This document shows positions 49,880-62,944 of a DNA stretch of 64,000 bases, piece by piece. The DNA comes from Hermodice carunculata (Eukaryota > Annelida > Polychaeta > Eunicida > Amphinomidae): assembly GCA_964020975.1 (NCBI GenBank), contig OZ026616.1:83576268-83640267 (forward strand), in the 5' to 3' direction. Below the pieces are notes generated by a model. That model saw nothing but the letters and a program-made list of their open reading frames with translations. It was not told the DNA's origin and did no database searches. How positions within the stretch are numbered: the first letter of the stretch is position 1; each line of letters opens with the position of its first letter. Made by a program: the position numbers and the translations under genes.

Positions 49880-52370
49880 CCCGACTACTGTGATATGGGG
49901 GTTCAAGTCGGCCACCTTGGCTGATTTTATCATTGTACATTGTAGCTCTCATTCACACGTGTGCCCCCATTCTTGATTCATTCTAAGTCTAAAGGAGTTT
50001 TCCATTGATTTTCATTGATCCACATTCAGAAGGTCTCAATTATTAGCAAACTACATGCTGTTATTTATTATACTTTCAAAAAGTCTTGCTGGTCAGCTGC
50101 AAAAACACTGATAACAACACTTGCTGGAGCCGCTTTTCCATCTATCATGCATGTACAGCTGTAGATCAGACAACATGGTATCACTAAAATGAGGATCGAG
50201 TAATGATCCACTGTTACAGTCATACATATCTGTCTGGGCTTGCCCTCGTGTATCCCTGCATGCCTATTAATAAGTTAAATGCAACAAAAGCATTTTGAGA
50301 ATGACTGGAATATTTTCTGGAAAATTATTCTGACAAATCTTCTGGGTCAAGTCAACAACATGCAAGTTTCACTCACCCAAAATACATGTATGCATGTCTT
50401 GTAACATGATGCTCTTTCCCATAGTAAAATGTATTATGTTTCTGGGAATATATTGTGGGGAACACAATGTCAGTGAAGGTACTTCAGAATCCCTCTAAAA
50501 CCCTTGTGTTTCCATTTCCATGCATATACTGAATGCCATACTGAAATGACCCTATTACACTATGGTAAACAGCCATTATAAGTGCAGCCCATTAACCACA
50601 ATAATGACTGATCCCCACTGGACTCGGATGTTCCAAAGCTCATATATTTCTAGTCTACGTGACTGTGTAAAAAGATTCTTGATTCTTCCTGTCAGGCTTT
50701 GTAAATGGTCTTCATATAACTGATTGCTGAGTTGTCAAGCTCAGAATTTGCAATTACAGGAAATACAAAAGACAATATTTTTCATGAAAATCAATAACTG
50801 ACTCAATCAACATCATCAGAGATTCAGACAACAAAATGTGAATACCACAATCAAAATCATTCAGTGGAGAAGAAAACAAAACTGTCTTGAAAAATGTTGA
50901 TATATAAAAAAGTACATGTAAAAAATATGTAGGACATGTACAGTCAGCAAAAGCCAGTCTTTCCATTACTAGTCCCAAGGGTGTCTCATGAGAGATGTGT
51001 AGGGCTGTAATTGATCTCTCATGTGATAACCATTGTACATCCACATGTATGTGGATCTACAAGTGGTGTCTCCAAGATTGATGGCTTTTATTGGGTATTT
51101 GATATCTTATATTAATATCAATCACCAGTGATCTGGTATTTATGGTCTATTCAATGACAGAGGTTCAAAGTTCTGTTACTCATGCATTGAATACAGCACA
51201 GAAATCTGCCATGGTGAATTTAATCTTTCAAAACAAGTGCTTATTTATTGACTACAAACTGATATCCTTATTTGAGCAATAGTTGTATTCAATATAGCCT
51301 CAATCTCTCGAGTTTGAGTAATAAATAAGTGAAACTTTTCCACATTTTGAGATAACAGGCATCAGACTGCAGATCACTCAATCCTAGTCTGTCATAAGTG
51401 CAAACCAGCATCAGATATCTTATTGCTGAACATGTTTACTTTAATTTGTAAAATCAAGTTTACAATAAGATTGAGATTCTTCAATTCTACCACTAGTTCA
51501 GGTACAAGTTACAGGTGAGGGTAACTTTGACAAAGATGATCAGGTGATTTTTTTTTCCTGTTTACGTCTTTGGAGTCTCTTACAACCAGTCTGGCTGTAC
51601 ACATGGATTATTCCATGTACATATACATCAGTCAGTGCAAGGATGGTGCCAACAGGATAGTCTTCCAATGATCTTGTATGTAACTTCAACCACATTTAAG
51701 GTTATTTTTATCAAATAGATTGTAAGACCAAGGACTATCTTCAAACGCTGAATGATAATTTAATATACCTGTACATGTACCCATGTGCACCCTGGGGAAT
51801 TTGAAAATCTTAAAATGTTGACATTTGCACCCTAGGTGAGCGTACGTAAAGATTGCGTGATGCAGTAGCCAGTCAGTGGAATTGCAGTTGCCTGTTTGAG
51901 TATTCCGAACATACCCAGAGGGACATTGACCGGTCTTGTCCAGCATCGTTCACTGGTGCCCATATATCATCCTTACCAATACCTTACTGCACTGCGTGCA
52001 TCATTAACCAGGCCAGCCTGGCAAAGTTACTAGTAATACATTGTATCTTCTGACCACCGTTGCTTTGGCTACAATCACTGACATCAAACGTTCTCTGATC
52101 AAAATCCTACAAAGTCAGTTCAAGCTTGCTGATACATCCTATAATAGGCATAACACATGTGACACGGATACCAAAGACGTGATATCAACAGGTGGATCCC
52201 TCAAGGCACATCCCCAGGGGCAGGTAGGAAATTATATTTTCAAACATAAAAGGAGCAAAAACCACTTGGTTGAAAGGAAGAATTTTTCAGCAGAGAAGCC
52301 ATGTCAATCCTCACTGCAGCAAAAGTATCTTTCCCTGTAGAAAATGCAAACATTTTTACCATGTTGCAAT
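49880..52370. other. No gene recognised
   Basis: The only coding-like stretch is minus 51946-51830 (MLDKTGQCPSGYVRNTQTGN), open but without a convincing donor or known homology. The rest is AT-rich without recognised repeats. Confidence 0.4.
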
Positions 52371-52374
52371 TTTG

Positions 52375-53128
52375 TCATGGTGTACGCTAAAGAATTACAA
52401 AGATAACCCTATAACCCTTGATTTCAGACAGAGTCATGGTGTATACTTAAGAATTACAAATATAATCCTATAACCCTTGATTTTAGACTGAGTCATGATG
52501 TATGCTCAAGAATTGCAAGTATAACCCTGTAGCCCTTGATTTCAGACTGAGTCATGGTGTATGCTAAAGAATTGCAAATATAACCCTGTAACCCTTGATT
52601 TTAGACTGAGTCATGGTGTATGCTCAAGAATTGCAAATATAACCCTGTGATCCTTGATTGCAGATGAGTCATGGTGTATGCTAAAGAATGGCAAACATAA
52701 CCCTTGATTTTAGACTGAGTCATTGTGTATGCTAAAAGAATTGCAAAGATCACCCTGTAGCTCTTGATTACAGACTGAAGTATGCTAAAGAACTGCAAAC
52801 ATAGCCCTGTAGCACTTGATTTCAGACAAAGTCAAGGTGTACGCTAAAGAATTGCAAAGATGACCTTGTAGCCCTTGATTTCAGACTGAGTCATGGTGTA
52901 TATATGCTAAAGAATTGCAAAGATGACTCTCTAGCCCTTGATTTCAGACAGTCATGGTGTATGCTGAAGAATTGCAAATATAACCCTATAACCCTTGATT
53001 TTAGACTGAGTCATAGTGTATGCTAAAGAATTGCAAAGTTAACCCTATAACCCTTGATTTCAGACTGAGGCATGGTGTACACTAAAGAATGACAAATATA
53101 ACCCTGTAACCCTTGATTTCAGACTGAG
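52375..53128. repeat. 59-bp minisatellite, about 13 units
   Basis: Units read TCATGGTGTATGCTAAAGAA, TTGCAAATATAACCCTGTAA, CCCTTGATTTCAGACTGAG. One unit near 52785 is shortened and one near 52890 has an ATAT insertion. Confidence 0.95.
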
Positions 53129-53544
53129 TCAACAGCTTTCCTTGGCAGGGATTGGATGCTGAGCACCCTTCTCCTACCAAAGAAAGCTCACTGTGGACAT
53201 GGTTAACCAAGGGCACATTATTGTGATAGGTCTCATCTACATTTCTCATTCAAATTATTCATCATCACTGTTGAAATTAGTCAAAAATCTTTAAGCATAT
53301 GACATTTTACCACCAGGTGGGCTGGTTTAAGGGAGAAATCATTAAACTTCAAATGTGAGTATAATTTGATTTCATACTTAGACATGTACAGTGTACATCT
53401 CTCAATCTTCTTTATTTGATTGGTAAATTAAGGAAGCCATCATCGTAACATTCCAAATTTTTAGCAATCTTTCAAACCTTCATACTATTTTTTTCTCTTG
53501 AACCTACATAGAGCAACTGTCATTCATAAATTTCTGCATGGAAA

Positions 53545-53546
<2 letters not shown>

Positions 53547-53622
<76 letters not shown>

Positions 53623-53624
53623 AA
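53547..53624. repeat. (GAAA)n microsatellite
   Basis: About 19 tetranucleotide units, purine-only on the plus strand. Confidence 0.97.
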
Positions 53625-54404
53625 AGAGGATCATGATGATCCTGTGCTCTGCTGACTGGAATCTGCTGTTTCTGCAAGTGGAGACTTTGCTGCTCTACAT
53701 TGTATTACATGTACATGTACTTTATTAGTCCTCACCAATAAGTGACCAAAAACTTAATATTACCAACATATATGCCATCATGTTAGTTTGACTTTGAGGT
53801 CACTCAAAGTCAAAATACTCAACATAAAGGAAACTCCATATATACTTTCCTATCAATGTTTAATAATAGTTATGGGCCTAGGACCTACAATCACAATATA
53901 TAAGCCAGCATGTCAGATTTGCTGAGACAGCAAAAACCTTCAATCATATTTCACTAAAAATTATGTAAGCATCCCCTGTAACAGAATGTATAGTTATAAC
54001 ATCAGCATTTCCTTCTCATGTTGAAGGTCCACCTGAGCAACATCTACATGTACATGTATACTGTATGTGTTAAAACAAATTATCACATTGTCAGTAACAA
54101 TACACTCTTTTGGTTGGTTTACTATTCCAAAATATCAAACCACACTTAGTGTCTCATGTGGCGAACACATGATATACTTTACATCAGGGTTTAGCAAGTG
54201 AGCCTCACTTTCATATGGTAGCATAGAGGCAAATTTGTGCTGTGCAAAAAGGCAAAGACCGTCTGTTCACACTGAATTACCAAATTTCCATGTTCAATGC
54301 CTTATCGGTGCTGCAGACTGAGCAAAAACACTTTGTGCAACATTCTCTACAGGAAACAGACACAATCCAGATTAAAACAATGCCAAAGGCAATAATTTTG
54401 GCAA

Positions 54405-54689
54405 ATGAGAAGGCAGCCCACTTCTCAAACACTACATGAGAAAGGTGAGGAGCCATTTGATTACCATGCAGTATCACTGGTACAATTGAATGATGTCTCG
54501 CAAAAGTTCTACCTGGAAGCAAGAACAGTTAAGGGTGGACTATACAAGTCTTCTAGTTTGGAAAATATCAAGCACAGCCTGAATCAATATCTGGCTGTCC
54601 TGCCATTTAATCGGGAAATTGACATCATTGGAGACCCTGAATTTCACTCTGCAAATGAATCAAACAAAGCAGTCGTCCGTGAAATATAG
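54405..54689 (+). mobile_element. Crypton/ZMYM-type (DUF3504-like) domain fragment
   Basis: The open 94-codon stretch reads LVQLNDVSQKFYLEARTVKG, GLYKSSSLENIKHSLNQYL and IIGDPEFHSANESNKAVVRE. The pattern L-x-x-V-x-x-F-Y-x-E-A, then Y-x-x-x-S-L-x-x-I-x-x-x-L-N-x-Y-L, then D-P-E-F is, from memory, that of the tyrosine-recombinase-related domain shared by Crypton transposons and ZMYM/QRICH-type proteins. It ends at a stop with no downstream catalytic domain, so it is a fragment, either transposon debris or an isolated exon. Confidence 0.55.
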
Positions 54690-54949
54690 AGTGTAGGTAG
54701 GTAAAGGAGAGACATATCATCATCTTCGAGTGGAGGATGTGTGTTGCAGATCTAGATGGTACCACAGGTAAATTAGGCTTAGTACCTTGCTACTGACAAG
54801 TGGAGCCGCCTGATCGGCAAACAAAACCAGCCTCACTGATGGGCTACTAGTTTTCCACAGGAAGTAGTGTCACATGCAATTTACCTCCTTGAACATCCCT
54901 TATTGGGCCTACCAGGTTGCAACACAGTTATGTGTATTACTAACTAGAA

Positions 54950-55525
54950 AAGTGTCCAAAGGACACTGATGCCCCCATCAGCATTGGAAAGAGTACATGT
55001 AGCATTTAATTGGTGTAAGACTTCAAACATATTGTGAAATCTTCACATGGATAATAATTATACACACATAACTTTTCATATATTGATTGATATGCCTATC
55101 AAATTTCACGACAATACCTACATGTAAAATATACTTTATGAGCAACACATGCACAAGTTGGGCAAGAAACAATACTCATTTTCCTGGAATTGTCATTTTT
55201 ACTAAGTTAATTAATGATTATCAACAGAGGACAATTAACCTCAGAGACAAACAAAGCAGTAGGGGCACACCTTCACATATTGATTAATGTTTCTATCAAG
55301 TTTCATAGTTGTGCCTCAAACATTCTGTGAACTGCACATGACATAGTTTGACATGAGTCAACATTTTCACTGAATAGACATTTTTATTAGATTAATCAAA
55401 AGTGAGTATGATCATGGTTTTCCGACTTAAGATGGACTAGAGAAAATTCTCTAGGTGGGTTAAGTCTGACAGACATAAGTGATCACATGAACTCTGCGAC
55501 CTTTTGGCCAGGAGCGCTAAAAACA
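54950..55525. repeat. Dispersed repeat ending in a foldback-element terminus
   Basis: It starts AAAAGTGTCCAAAGGACACT, with the 8-bp palindrome-like GTCC...GGAC, then GATGCCCCC. Two internal units share CATATTGATTGAT or CATATTGATTAAT plus ATCAA(A/G)TTTCA. It ends GCGACCTTTTGGCCAGGAGC followed by GCTAAAAA, the same terminus as the element at 14695-18448. Confidence 0.65.
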
Positions 55526-55529
55526 GTTG

Positions 55530-57190
55530 GCAGGACTAAAATGGATTATTGAACATTCAAATTCCATGCATAAAGACTCTTAATTCAAGTACAAAAATGT
55601 TGTGCCTGCACATGCACGGGTTGCCATGGGAGAACCCATGGTCTACAATAATGAGTGACCTTGCATTGCCTAAACATCATGCTACAACTAGGCAGCCAGA
55701 GCATGATGTCACACTATGGAAAGACTAATGGCCAAGACCTTCTCCAACTTAAATACAGTGAAATCTTGTTACAATGATATCATCTGTCCCTGAAAAATGT
55801 GTCAGATATCTGAATATACCAAGTATACATGTACATGTATCAGATAATTCAATTTGATTAAAAAAAGCAAAGGAAATTGACTTTTAGTTCCTGAAAACTT
55901 GTGCCATTAAGTGAATATACATGTATGGATATCTGAGGTTGTTAAAATGAGGTTCCACCGTATTGGTGACATTCAGTTTATCCCAGTACCAGTTGCAAAA
56001 AAGTGTATACATAGAGCGAGTCGCCATTGTGTCTTCTCATCCAGACAGGATGATACATGAACATGCAACTGGCAAAGGAGATTTGACTTCAAAAGAAATA
56101 TTTCACAATTAACTTTTTGTGTGTGACGTCGTCTGACACATATTCTGTATGTACATATTCTAGATGCAAATAAATTCCCTTGACAATGTAAATATGACAA
56201 TTGCAAATCAGATAGGGTATGTTAACATTATGTACTTTTTACAATAATTTCACCAACATTTTGAATTAGAACCACCATGAGGATCGATATATATTGTTTA
56301 CTCAGTACTTCTGTAAGACCATACAGCAATATTTCTCTCATGACAAGCCAGGTGACAGACCATAATATGTCATCCCAGCAATGTGGCATTCACAAAGCAG
56401 TCTGCCTTCTTTGTACATTTATGGCCAAAAATATATACATGTACAATAGTAAGAATTAATGATAAAGGAATTGTCATTCTCAGTCGGAGAGTACATGTGG
56501 CTACAAAAAATACCGTATTCCTCTCTCCCTATAAATGCTCTGCATGCTTACAATGTACAAAATTGCAGTGTACTGTACTCCTTCCAATTGTAGCACATGC
56601 CATAAAAGAAGCACACACCTTACTTTTTAATCTTGGCGGTTTTATTAATTTTTCTTTTTCAAAATTGAAAAATATGAACGGCTTCTGATGAAAGAAGAGG
56701 GTTCATTGTTATTCTATGCTATATGGATTCTATAGTAAGTGTAATTGCTTGTGCTATTGCAAATATAAACATATCATTATCACAGAACGCTGTGAAAATC
56801 ATGTCTGCTCCAGGCAATCCTTGCAATTAGGACAGTGTGCTACTGTTGGAACGAATAGAGTAATAAGCCCTCAATTTACAACTTTTCTTTGAACATTATC
56901 GGAAAAATACTGTGAAAAAGATGATTAAATCAAGATTCTATTTTTTAGTCTGACTTTTTTTATCATTTAGATTAGTGGGGGCTTATTAGATTTGAATCCC
57001 TTACTGGGGAGCCTTATTAGAGTTGCATGGGGCCTTTTTTAGGAGGAACACATTACTGAAAGAAATGATGGGTAAAATGTCTGTATGAAAGCAGGAAAGC
57101 AGCTGTTGTTTGTTGAACCTTACAAAGCTGAACTGCAAGACATCTTTAATAACTGGAACTACACTTTCTTTATAGGATAATATTGTGCAA
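55530..57190. other. No gene recognised
   Basis: AT-rich sequence without recognised domains or clear repeats. A near-palindrome GTTGCCATGGGAGAACCCAT is at about 55620. Confidence 0.4.
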
Positions 57191-57570
57191 ATATAGAAAC
57201 AACCTCTGGACATGTTACTCATAAGTGAAACTAAACTTGACAGCAGCAGCTTAGACAGTGGAATATACATCAACAGTTTTTTATTTTAGTCTCCTGCAAA
57301 GATCACAACAGCCACAGGGGAGGCGTGTGTTGCTTCGTGGCAAATCATATTGAAGCTAAACCAAGGCCCATCATGGACCAGGCTGATCACACTCAACAGC
57401 ATGGAGCAGAACTTGTTACTTGGTCCTCTGACAATGAAATGCAGCCCAGTGCAACAAAGATCCAAGTTACAATATGTAGGATTTCTAATGATGATCCTAG
57501 TGATATAGCTTTTGATGACACTGTGATACAGAGTGAACACAGTGTCAGACTGCTGGGTGTTCAGTAAGAC
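57190..57570 (+). mobile_element. LINE fragment joining endonuclease start to polymerase thumb
   Basis: The plus strand reads LLISETKLDSSSLDSG (endonuclease catalytic Glu region), then RGGVCCFVANHIEAKPR (the GGGV block), then abruptly SDNEMQPSATKIQV and VRLLGVQ, which belongs after the catalytic palm (form N..K......I..S..VKLLGV). The intervening part of the endonuclease, linker and palm are deleted. It abuts the next LINE. Confidence 0.6.
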
Positions 57571-57769
57571 AAGCTACATGTATATTTTTCCCACCACAGA
57601 GCCGACATAACCAAATTTGCTACTTGACAGCTGAATTGTTTAAAACCTCTCCCAATTTTTTGGGGCCAAACACTCCCCCTTCTGCTCCACAAATCTTTTG
57701 TATTGTCAAAACTTTAGTTACTGCCCAGCAGTCTGGCACTTCTATGTTGATACCATTTCTAAAAAGCTT

Positions 57770-59823
57770 CATAAAATCCAATACTGGCCCATCTTTAGCT
57801 GAGAAAATAGATACTCAAGGGAAAACACCTTTTTATTCTTATTTGCAAAATATTAACGATAATTCCACCTTCCAATTCACTCATGTTGAGGAAGAACAAA
57901 TTAAGAAAGTGATAGATAACTTAAATCCAAAAAGAAGCGCTGGAGTAGATAATGTATCTTTAATTCTTCTCAAACTGTGCTCTTAAAAGATATCACTAAG
58001 CCTCTAACTGCTATAATTAACCAGTCATTAAAAAATGGGGTCTTTCCAAACAAATTGAAAATTGCTAAAGTAATCCCGATATATAAAAAAGATGATCAAC
58101 ATGACTTCAATAATTATAGACCCATATCTCTCCTTCCGTCCATCTCTAAAGTATTTGAAAGAATTGTTTATATGCAGTTATTCCAGTACTTTACAGATAA
58201 TAACTTATTTTACAATCATCAGTATGGTTTTAGAAAGAACCACTCTACAGAAACCGCTGTATTAGAACTAATAGACAGGATACATGCAGGTCTTGAGGAA
58301 AAGAAACTGCCAATTGCCTTTTTCTTAGACCTTTCTAAGGCATTCGATACTATAGATCACAAAATACTCATAAAAAAACTTGAATACAATGGAATTTCAA
58401 ATGTAGAACTTCAGTGGTTCAGTAGCTACTTAAATAATAGATCTCAATTTGTCGAAATTAATAATATTAAATCCCCAACACTAGAAATCACTACTGGAGT
58501 CCCCCAGGGATCTATTTTGGGTCCTCTTCTGTTCCTAATTTATATCAATGACCTGTCTCAAGCCAGCAGCTTTAGCTCAATTATGTATGCTGATGACACA
58601 AGCCTATTAAACACTATATGTAATTTTAACTATGAAACAACACCCCCATCCACACTAACTGAAAAAGTTCATAAAGAATTAGCCAAAGTAAGTGACTGGC
58701 TTGCTGTGAACAAATTAACTTTGAATGTAAATAAATCAAAATATATGATCTTCCACACAAAACAGAAACACTTGCCTCTTCATCAATTACCGGATGTTAT
58801 GATAAATAACCAGCCAGTTGAACGAGTTGGAGACTTTAGTTTTTTAGGTGTCTTAATTGATCATAATCTTAGCTGGAGCAAACATGTTAATTATGTATCA
58901 AATAAATTATCCCGAGTGTGTGGCATACTCTCTAGACTAAAAAACCTACTGCCCCAAAGTATATTACAACTGATTTACAATGCCTTATTTTTACCACATC
59001 TGAATTATGGAATAACTACATGGGGGTTCCACTCTTGCAGTAGACTTGTAAAGCTGCAAAAGAAAGCGATAAGATCTATCAGTAATAGCAAGTACAATGC
59101 ACACACATCTCCTATCTTCAAAAAACTTGGTCTTCTAAAGTTCAGTGATATATTCAAGCTATCTTGTATCAAAATATACTACAAGTACAAAAACAATATG
59201 TTGCCTAACTATTTCAATGATATGTTCAACTATCACCAGACACAACGCACTGATAGACCCAGAAGAACTGTAACAATACCACGTAGATATGATGCAACAG
59301 AGCATAATATTCCTATTTTAACCCCAGTGATCCCAATACTATTTACAAATACTAAACTTAATCGATTGTGTTTAAGACATAAAAGACCGGATTTAATTAA
59401 TGAAAATTACTTACCTGACATAGTTATGACAAAAATTGATACACACTCCTTGAAAGGCTTCTCACAATATGCTAAGAATCATATTATTAACCACTATGAA
59501 ATTAACTGTAACATTATTAATTGTCACGTCTGCAACAGACAAAATTAGTCATATGTATTATTATTGTCACTTGGTCTATCAACTTAAGTTTTGTAATCTC
59601 TGTTATCATTCAGCCTATAGTAATGTGTCAGAAATCTTATAGCGTATGAGTTTAAATATAGTAATTAAATATAGTATATCTTTACGGTGGCCTACATGTC
59701 AGCGACTCTTCGGAGTCTTAATGTATGGTCTCCTGGTTTTTAAACATATAAATTTATTCTTGTAACACATTGCATAATTTTGTTTAGACCAAATAAAGCT
59801 ATTCTATCTATTCTATCTATCTA
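57770..59823 (+). mobile_element. CR1/L2-like LINE with near-complete reverse transcriptase
   Basis: It begins within the linker (NTGPSLAEKIDTQGK), passes ILLKLCS where one frame change lies (about 57965-57977), and then runs open for more than 520 codons to the stop at 59546-59548. Polymerase blocks in order: KVIPIYKKDDQHDFNNYRPI, YGFRKNHSTETAV, FFLDLSKAFDTIDH, TTGVPQGSILGPLLFLIYIN, YADDTSLL, LNVNKSKYMIFH, FSFLGVLIDHNLSW, LFLPHLNYGITTWG, SKYNAHTSPIFKKLGLL. Both Asp of YADD are present. The C-terminus is INCNIINCHVCNRQN. The 3' UTR ends with ATTCTATCT tandem units. The endonuclease is missing (5' truncation), so it cannot be autonomous. It looks the youngest LINE here. Confidence 0.92.
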
Positions 59824-60757
59824 CTGCATGCTGCGGCTCGGAGCTCTAAAATCTATCAGGACTATGCATCAGATTACGAACAGTTGCTACATTGAGCTAA
59901 CTGACCAATGCTGGAACTTTCAAGACAGTGCTTGATTGCCGGTGAAGTTTTCAAAGCTTTCAACAAACTCAACCATCTTTTATTTGTGATTTATTTCCTT
60001 TATCAGTGCATTCGTATTATTAAAGGTTAAAAAACACTCTTTTTAAGACATGCAAAAGCTGGTCTGCATATAACTTTGCATATTTTCAGACCACAATTTG
60101 GAACAGCCTCACAAATTATTTACAGACAATACAAGACAATAAAATATTTTAGAAACAATTGCTTTGGTAGGCTTGACCTGTAAATGTACCTTCTGCAGAG
60201 GAACAGTCAATCCTAATCATTCTATCCTTACTTCTAATCTTGTCACTGTAATATCTTATCTTTCACCATCATCGTACATGTATGTTCATTTTCGCCCTGT
60301 TAGCGTATGTAACAACTTTTTATCACAAATCGGTGAAAATAGCTGCTGGAATCAGCTAATGTTCATTCTTGTAAATCTGGGTATAGATAAAACATTATAT
60401 CTTGATCACACTAGAATGTATGTCCACTGACATTTGTTTACCTCAGACTAAACCAACATTAGTGTGCTGTATGTATAGATCCCCAGATACATCTGCACAT
60501 GACTTCATAGAAAAATTTGAAACCATGTTAGACAACTGTGGATAAGAAAACATTTCAGGCTCAAAGTATATCAAAGTTGATTTTAATATTGATGTTTCAA
60601 ACTCAAACTCAGCTCCAACAGCTTAAGTTTTACATATTGTGGCCACATCTGAACTAAAGGAAATCATACAGGAGTCAACAAGGACTACTGTCAATCACAA
60701 ACTTGCGTGGACCTTATTTCACTAATGAATTAAACCACAATCAGAGATTGCTAGATC

Positions 60758-61469
60758 TATGCCCCCCATGTCTCTGTGACCTTGGGATGTGGGTCCAGGT
60801 GATCCATTTCCGAACTTGTCTCAGACTTTATGTAGGATTAAAACAATGTGTAATAAGAAAGGTCCATGTTTAAAGCTTTTCAACTTATCATGTAAAAACC
60901 AAATTCACTTTGTGGCCTTGGGAATTGGGTCAAAGTCATCCATCTTCAAACTTTTCTGAGACCTTATGCATGTGCAATATGAAACCCCTGTGCACAAAAC
61001 TTTCCAACTTATCGCATGAAAGCCAAATTCACAAAAATGGCTCTGTGACTTTGGGAATTGGGTCAAGGTCACCCATTTTTGATCCTGTCTGAGACCTTAT
61101 TCAGGACTATAAATACAATGCGAAAACCCTATGTCAAAAACTTTTTAAGTTATTGTGCAACCTTATTCAGGAGTATTAGCATGTGCAATAGGAAAAGCCC
61201 AATGCAAAAAAACTTTTCAAGTTATGGCATGAAAACCAAATTCACTAAATGGCTCTGTGACCTTGGGAATTGGATCAAGGTCACCCATCTTCAAACTATT
61301 CGGAGACCTTATTTAGAACTATAAGCTTGTGCAATATGAAAGCCTTAAGCAAAAAACTTTGTGAGTTATCACGTGAAAACTGTCAGTCTGAACACACACA
61401 CACATACATGTATGGACAAAGTAATCGCTATATGCCACCTCCTCCTTCGGGGGGGGGGGGGGGGGCATA
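60758..61469. mobile_element. ATGCCCCCC-ended element nested in a LINE
   Basis: It has the same inverted ends as 39482-41037 (TATGCCCCCC at left, GGGGGCATA at right with a G17 run). It contains four or five diverged units with GTGACCTTGGGAATTGGGTC, AAGGTCACCCATCTTCAAAC at 140-170 bp spacing. A target duplication is not clear. Confidence 0.75.
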
Positions 61470-61844
61470 ACCACATGCTGTCACAAAATTAGGGGTATTC
61501 AAACTTGGTATATCAAACCATGACTTAATTTGCTGTGTGTGAACAGGTAGAGTCTGTATCCAAAATCCAAGGACATACATGTTCACTCATTCAAAATATT
61601 CACCAAAACAAGTTTGTGAGTGATTTAAAGCAAATACCTTGGTAGGTCCTTAATATATTTGATGACATTGATGATTGCTGGGACTTCCTTACAAACATGT
61701 TTAGTAACATTTGTGACAATCATGCACCCACTGCAGTAAGCTAGTGAGGGTCACAGGTAATCCTTCCCCATGGATCACAGACGATAGTAGGGAACTAAAT
61801 TCACAACCAGCAGGAATACAACAAGGAGAGACAGTTGGTGATGC

Positions 61845-61847
<3 letters not shown>

Positions 61848-61883
<36 letters not shown>
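61848..61883. repeat. (TA)n microsatellite
   Basis: About 18 TA units within the LINE linker remnant. Confidence 0.95.
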
Positions 61884-61885
<2 letters not shown>

Positions 61886-62749
61886 CCATGGTATGTATCA
61901 AACACTCAGAAATGAAGTTACTGGTAGAATCTGATAAGTGCACAGGGACATCCATGATGAAATGACTGTTACTGTAACAGACTCTTCTGAAATTGTGTGG
62001 AAAACTTTAAAGAAGTTTCTACTAGCAAACAAGCAGAGGACCCCAGTTCTTAAAAGTTAAAGGGGTCACTGTCAAAGAACCTAGTCCATCTCTAACTCAT
62101 TTAATATTGAATCAAAATTGGCCAAAAAGTTTACTAATATTTTCACATGCCAAATTAAAAAAGTGAATTCCACAATATATTTCCAAGCAGTATCAGAATA
62201 TGTTGTTTTTTTATTGCCTGCAAAGACTTAGTTAAGACCAATGAAGGTACCAGCATCTGACCTTTTTGAGGGTCTAGTGCACATGTGCTTTCAGGCCCTA
62301 TGACTAACATCTACTAGCATTCACACAGTCACGTGACATTCACCCCTAACTCCAAGCCAGACTGGCGTTTCATCATGTGATACCACATGACATGAATTTT
62401 ATTTAAACCTTTAACATTCACTTTCATGGCTTCATATAATACATAGATATGGCAAGTAAGTTTGCTTACAAGTCACGTTAATTCCTACAAACCAGTTTGG
62501 TACATGTACATAGTCAAAAACTTTCCAAAAAAGAAATGTCCTTGGGACTATGAATGTCCATATAACAAGTGCCCCTCTTATTTAGCTGTTGATACCTAAC
62601 TACCCATAACTTCCCAAACTAAAAATTGAATGAATTCCCAGAAGAGTTGAATTTGCCAGAACTGGACCTTGAATGCTCCTCTGCACTAAAAAACTCAAGT
62701 GATTTGAGAAAAAGCATCAGGAGACACTGTTGTATCACGTCATTCCACT

Positions 62750-62930
62750 ACAGCAGTACCTACTTGAAAGACCACCTCTCATGAGAGACCACATTAGCTT
62801 TTAAGACCACCCATACCAGGCACTAGACACTTGTTTGTTTGTTAATCTACCTGCAATTGAAGACCACCTACAATGTGTGACCACTTTTGTCTGGCATTAA
62901 GGGCAGTCGTAAATAGCAGGTACCTCTGTA
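62750..62930 (+). mobile_element. GACCACC short inverted-terminal element, copy 4
   Basis: Begins ACAGCAGTACCTACTTGAAA, has AGACCACC words, and ends AGCAGGTACCTCTGTA. It is 181 bp, the same size as copy 2. Confidence 0.75.
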
Positions 62931-62944
62931 CTACATTCACTATG

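Larger units (their letters stand above)
60429..62245 (+). mobile_element. LINE endonuclease and linker, split by a nested element
   Basis: Left part (60429-60757): LPQTKPTLVCCMYRSPDTSA, then a degenerate VDFNID for the GDFN block, then IIQESTRTTVN and CVDLIS. Right part (61480 on): VTKLGVFKLGISNHDLI (the SDH-type block), NMFSNICDNHAPT and RVTGNPSPWITDDSREL, the usual start of the linker. The pieces are collinear with one CR1-like LINE interrupted at 60758-61469. Many stops are present and no polymerase follows. Confidence 0.75.

Noticed and set aside
49872-49925. tRNA-like B-box word GGGTTCAAGTC
   Set aside because: No matching A-box, cloverleaf pairing or acceptor stem could be formed around it.
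51686-51946. Possible sarcoglycan or secreted-protein exon (MLDKTGQCPSGYVRNTQTGN...)
   Set aside because: It does not match the sarcoglycan ectodomain as recalled and lacks a convincing donor.
52375-53128. CRISPR-like regular repetition
   Set aside because: The units are contiguous tandem copies with no unique spacers, in a eukaryotic context.
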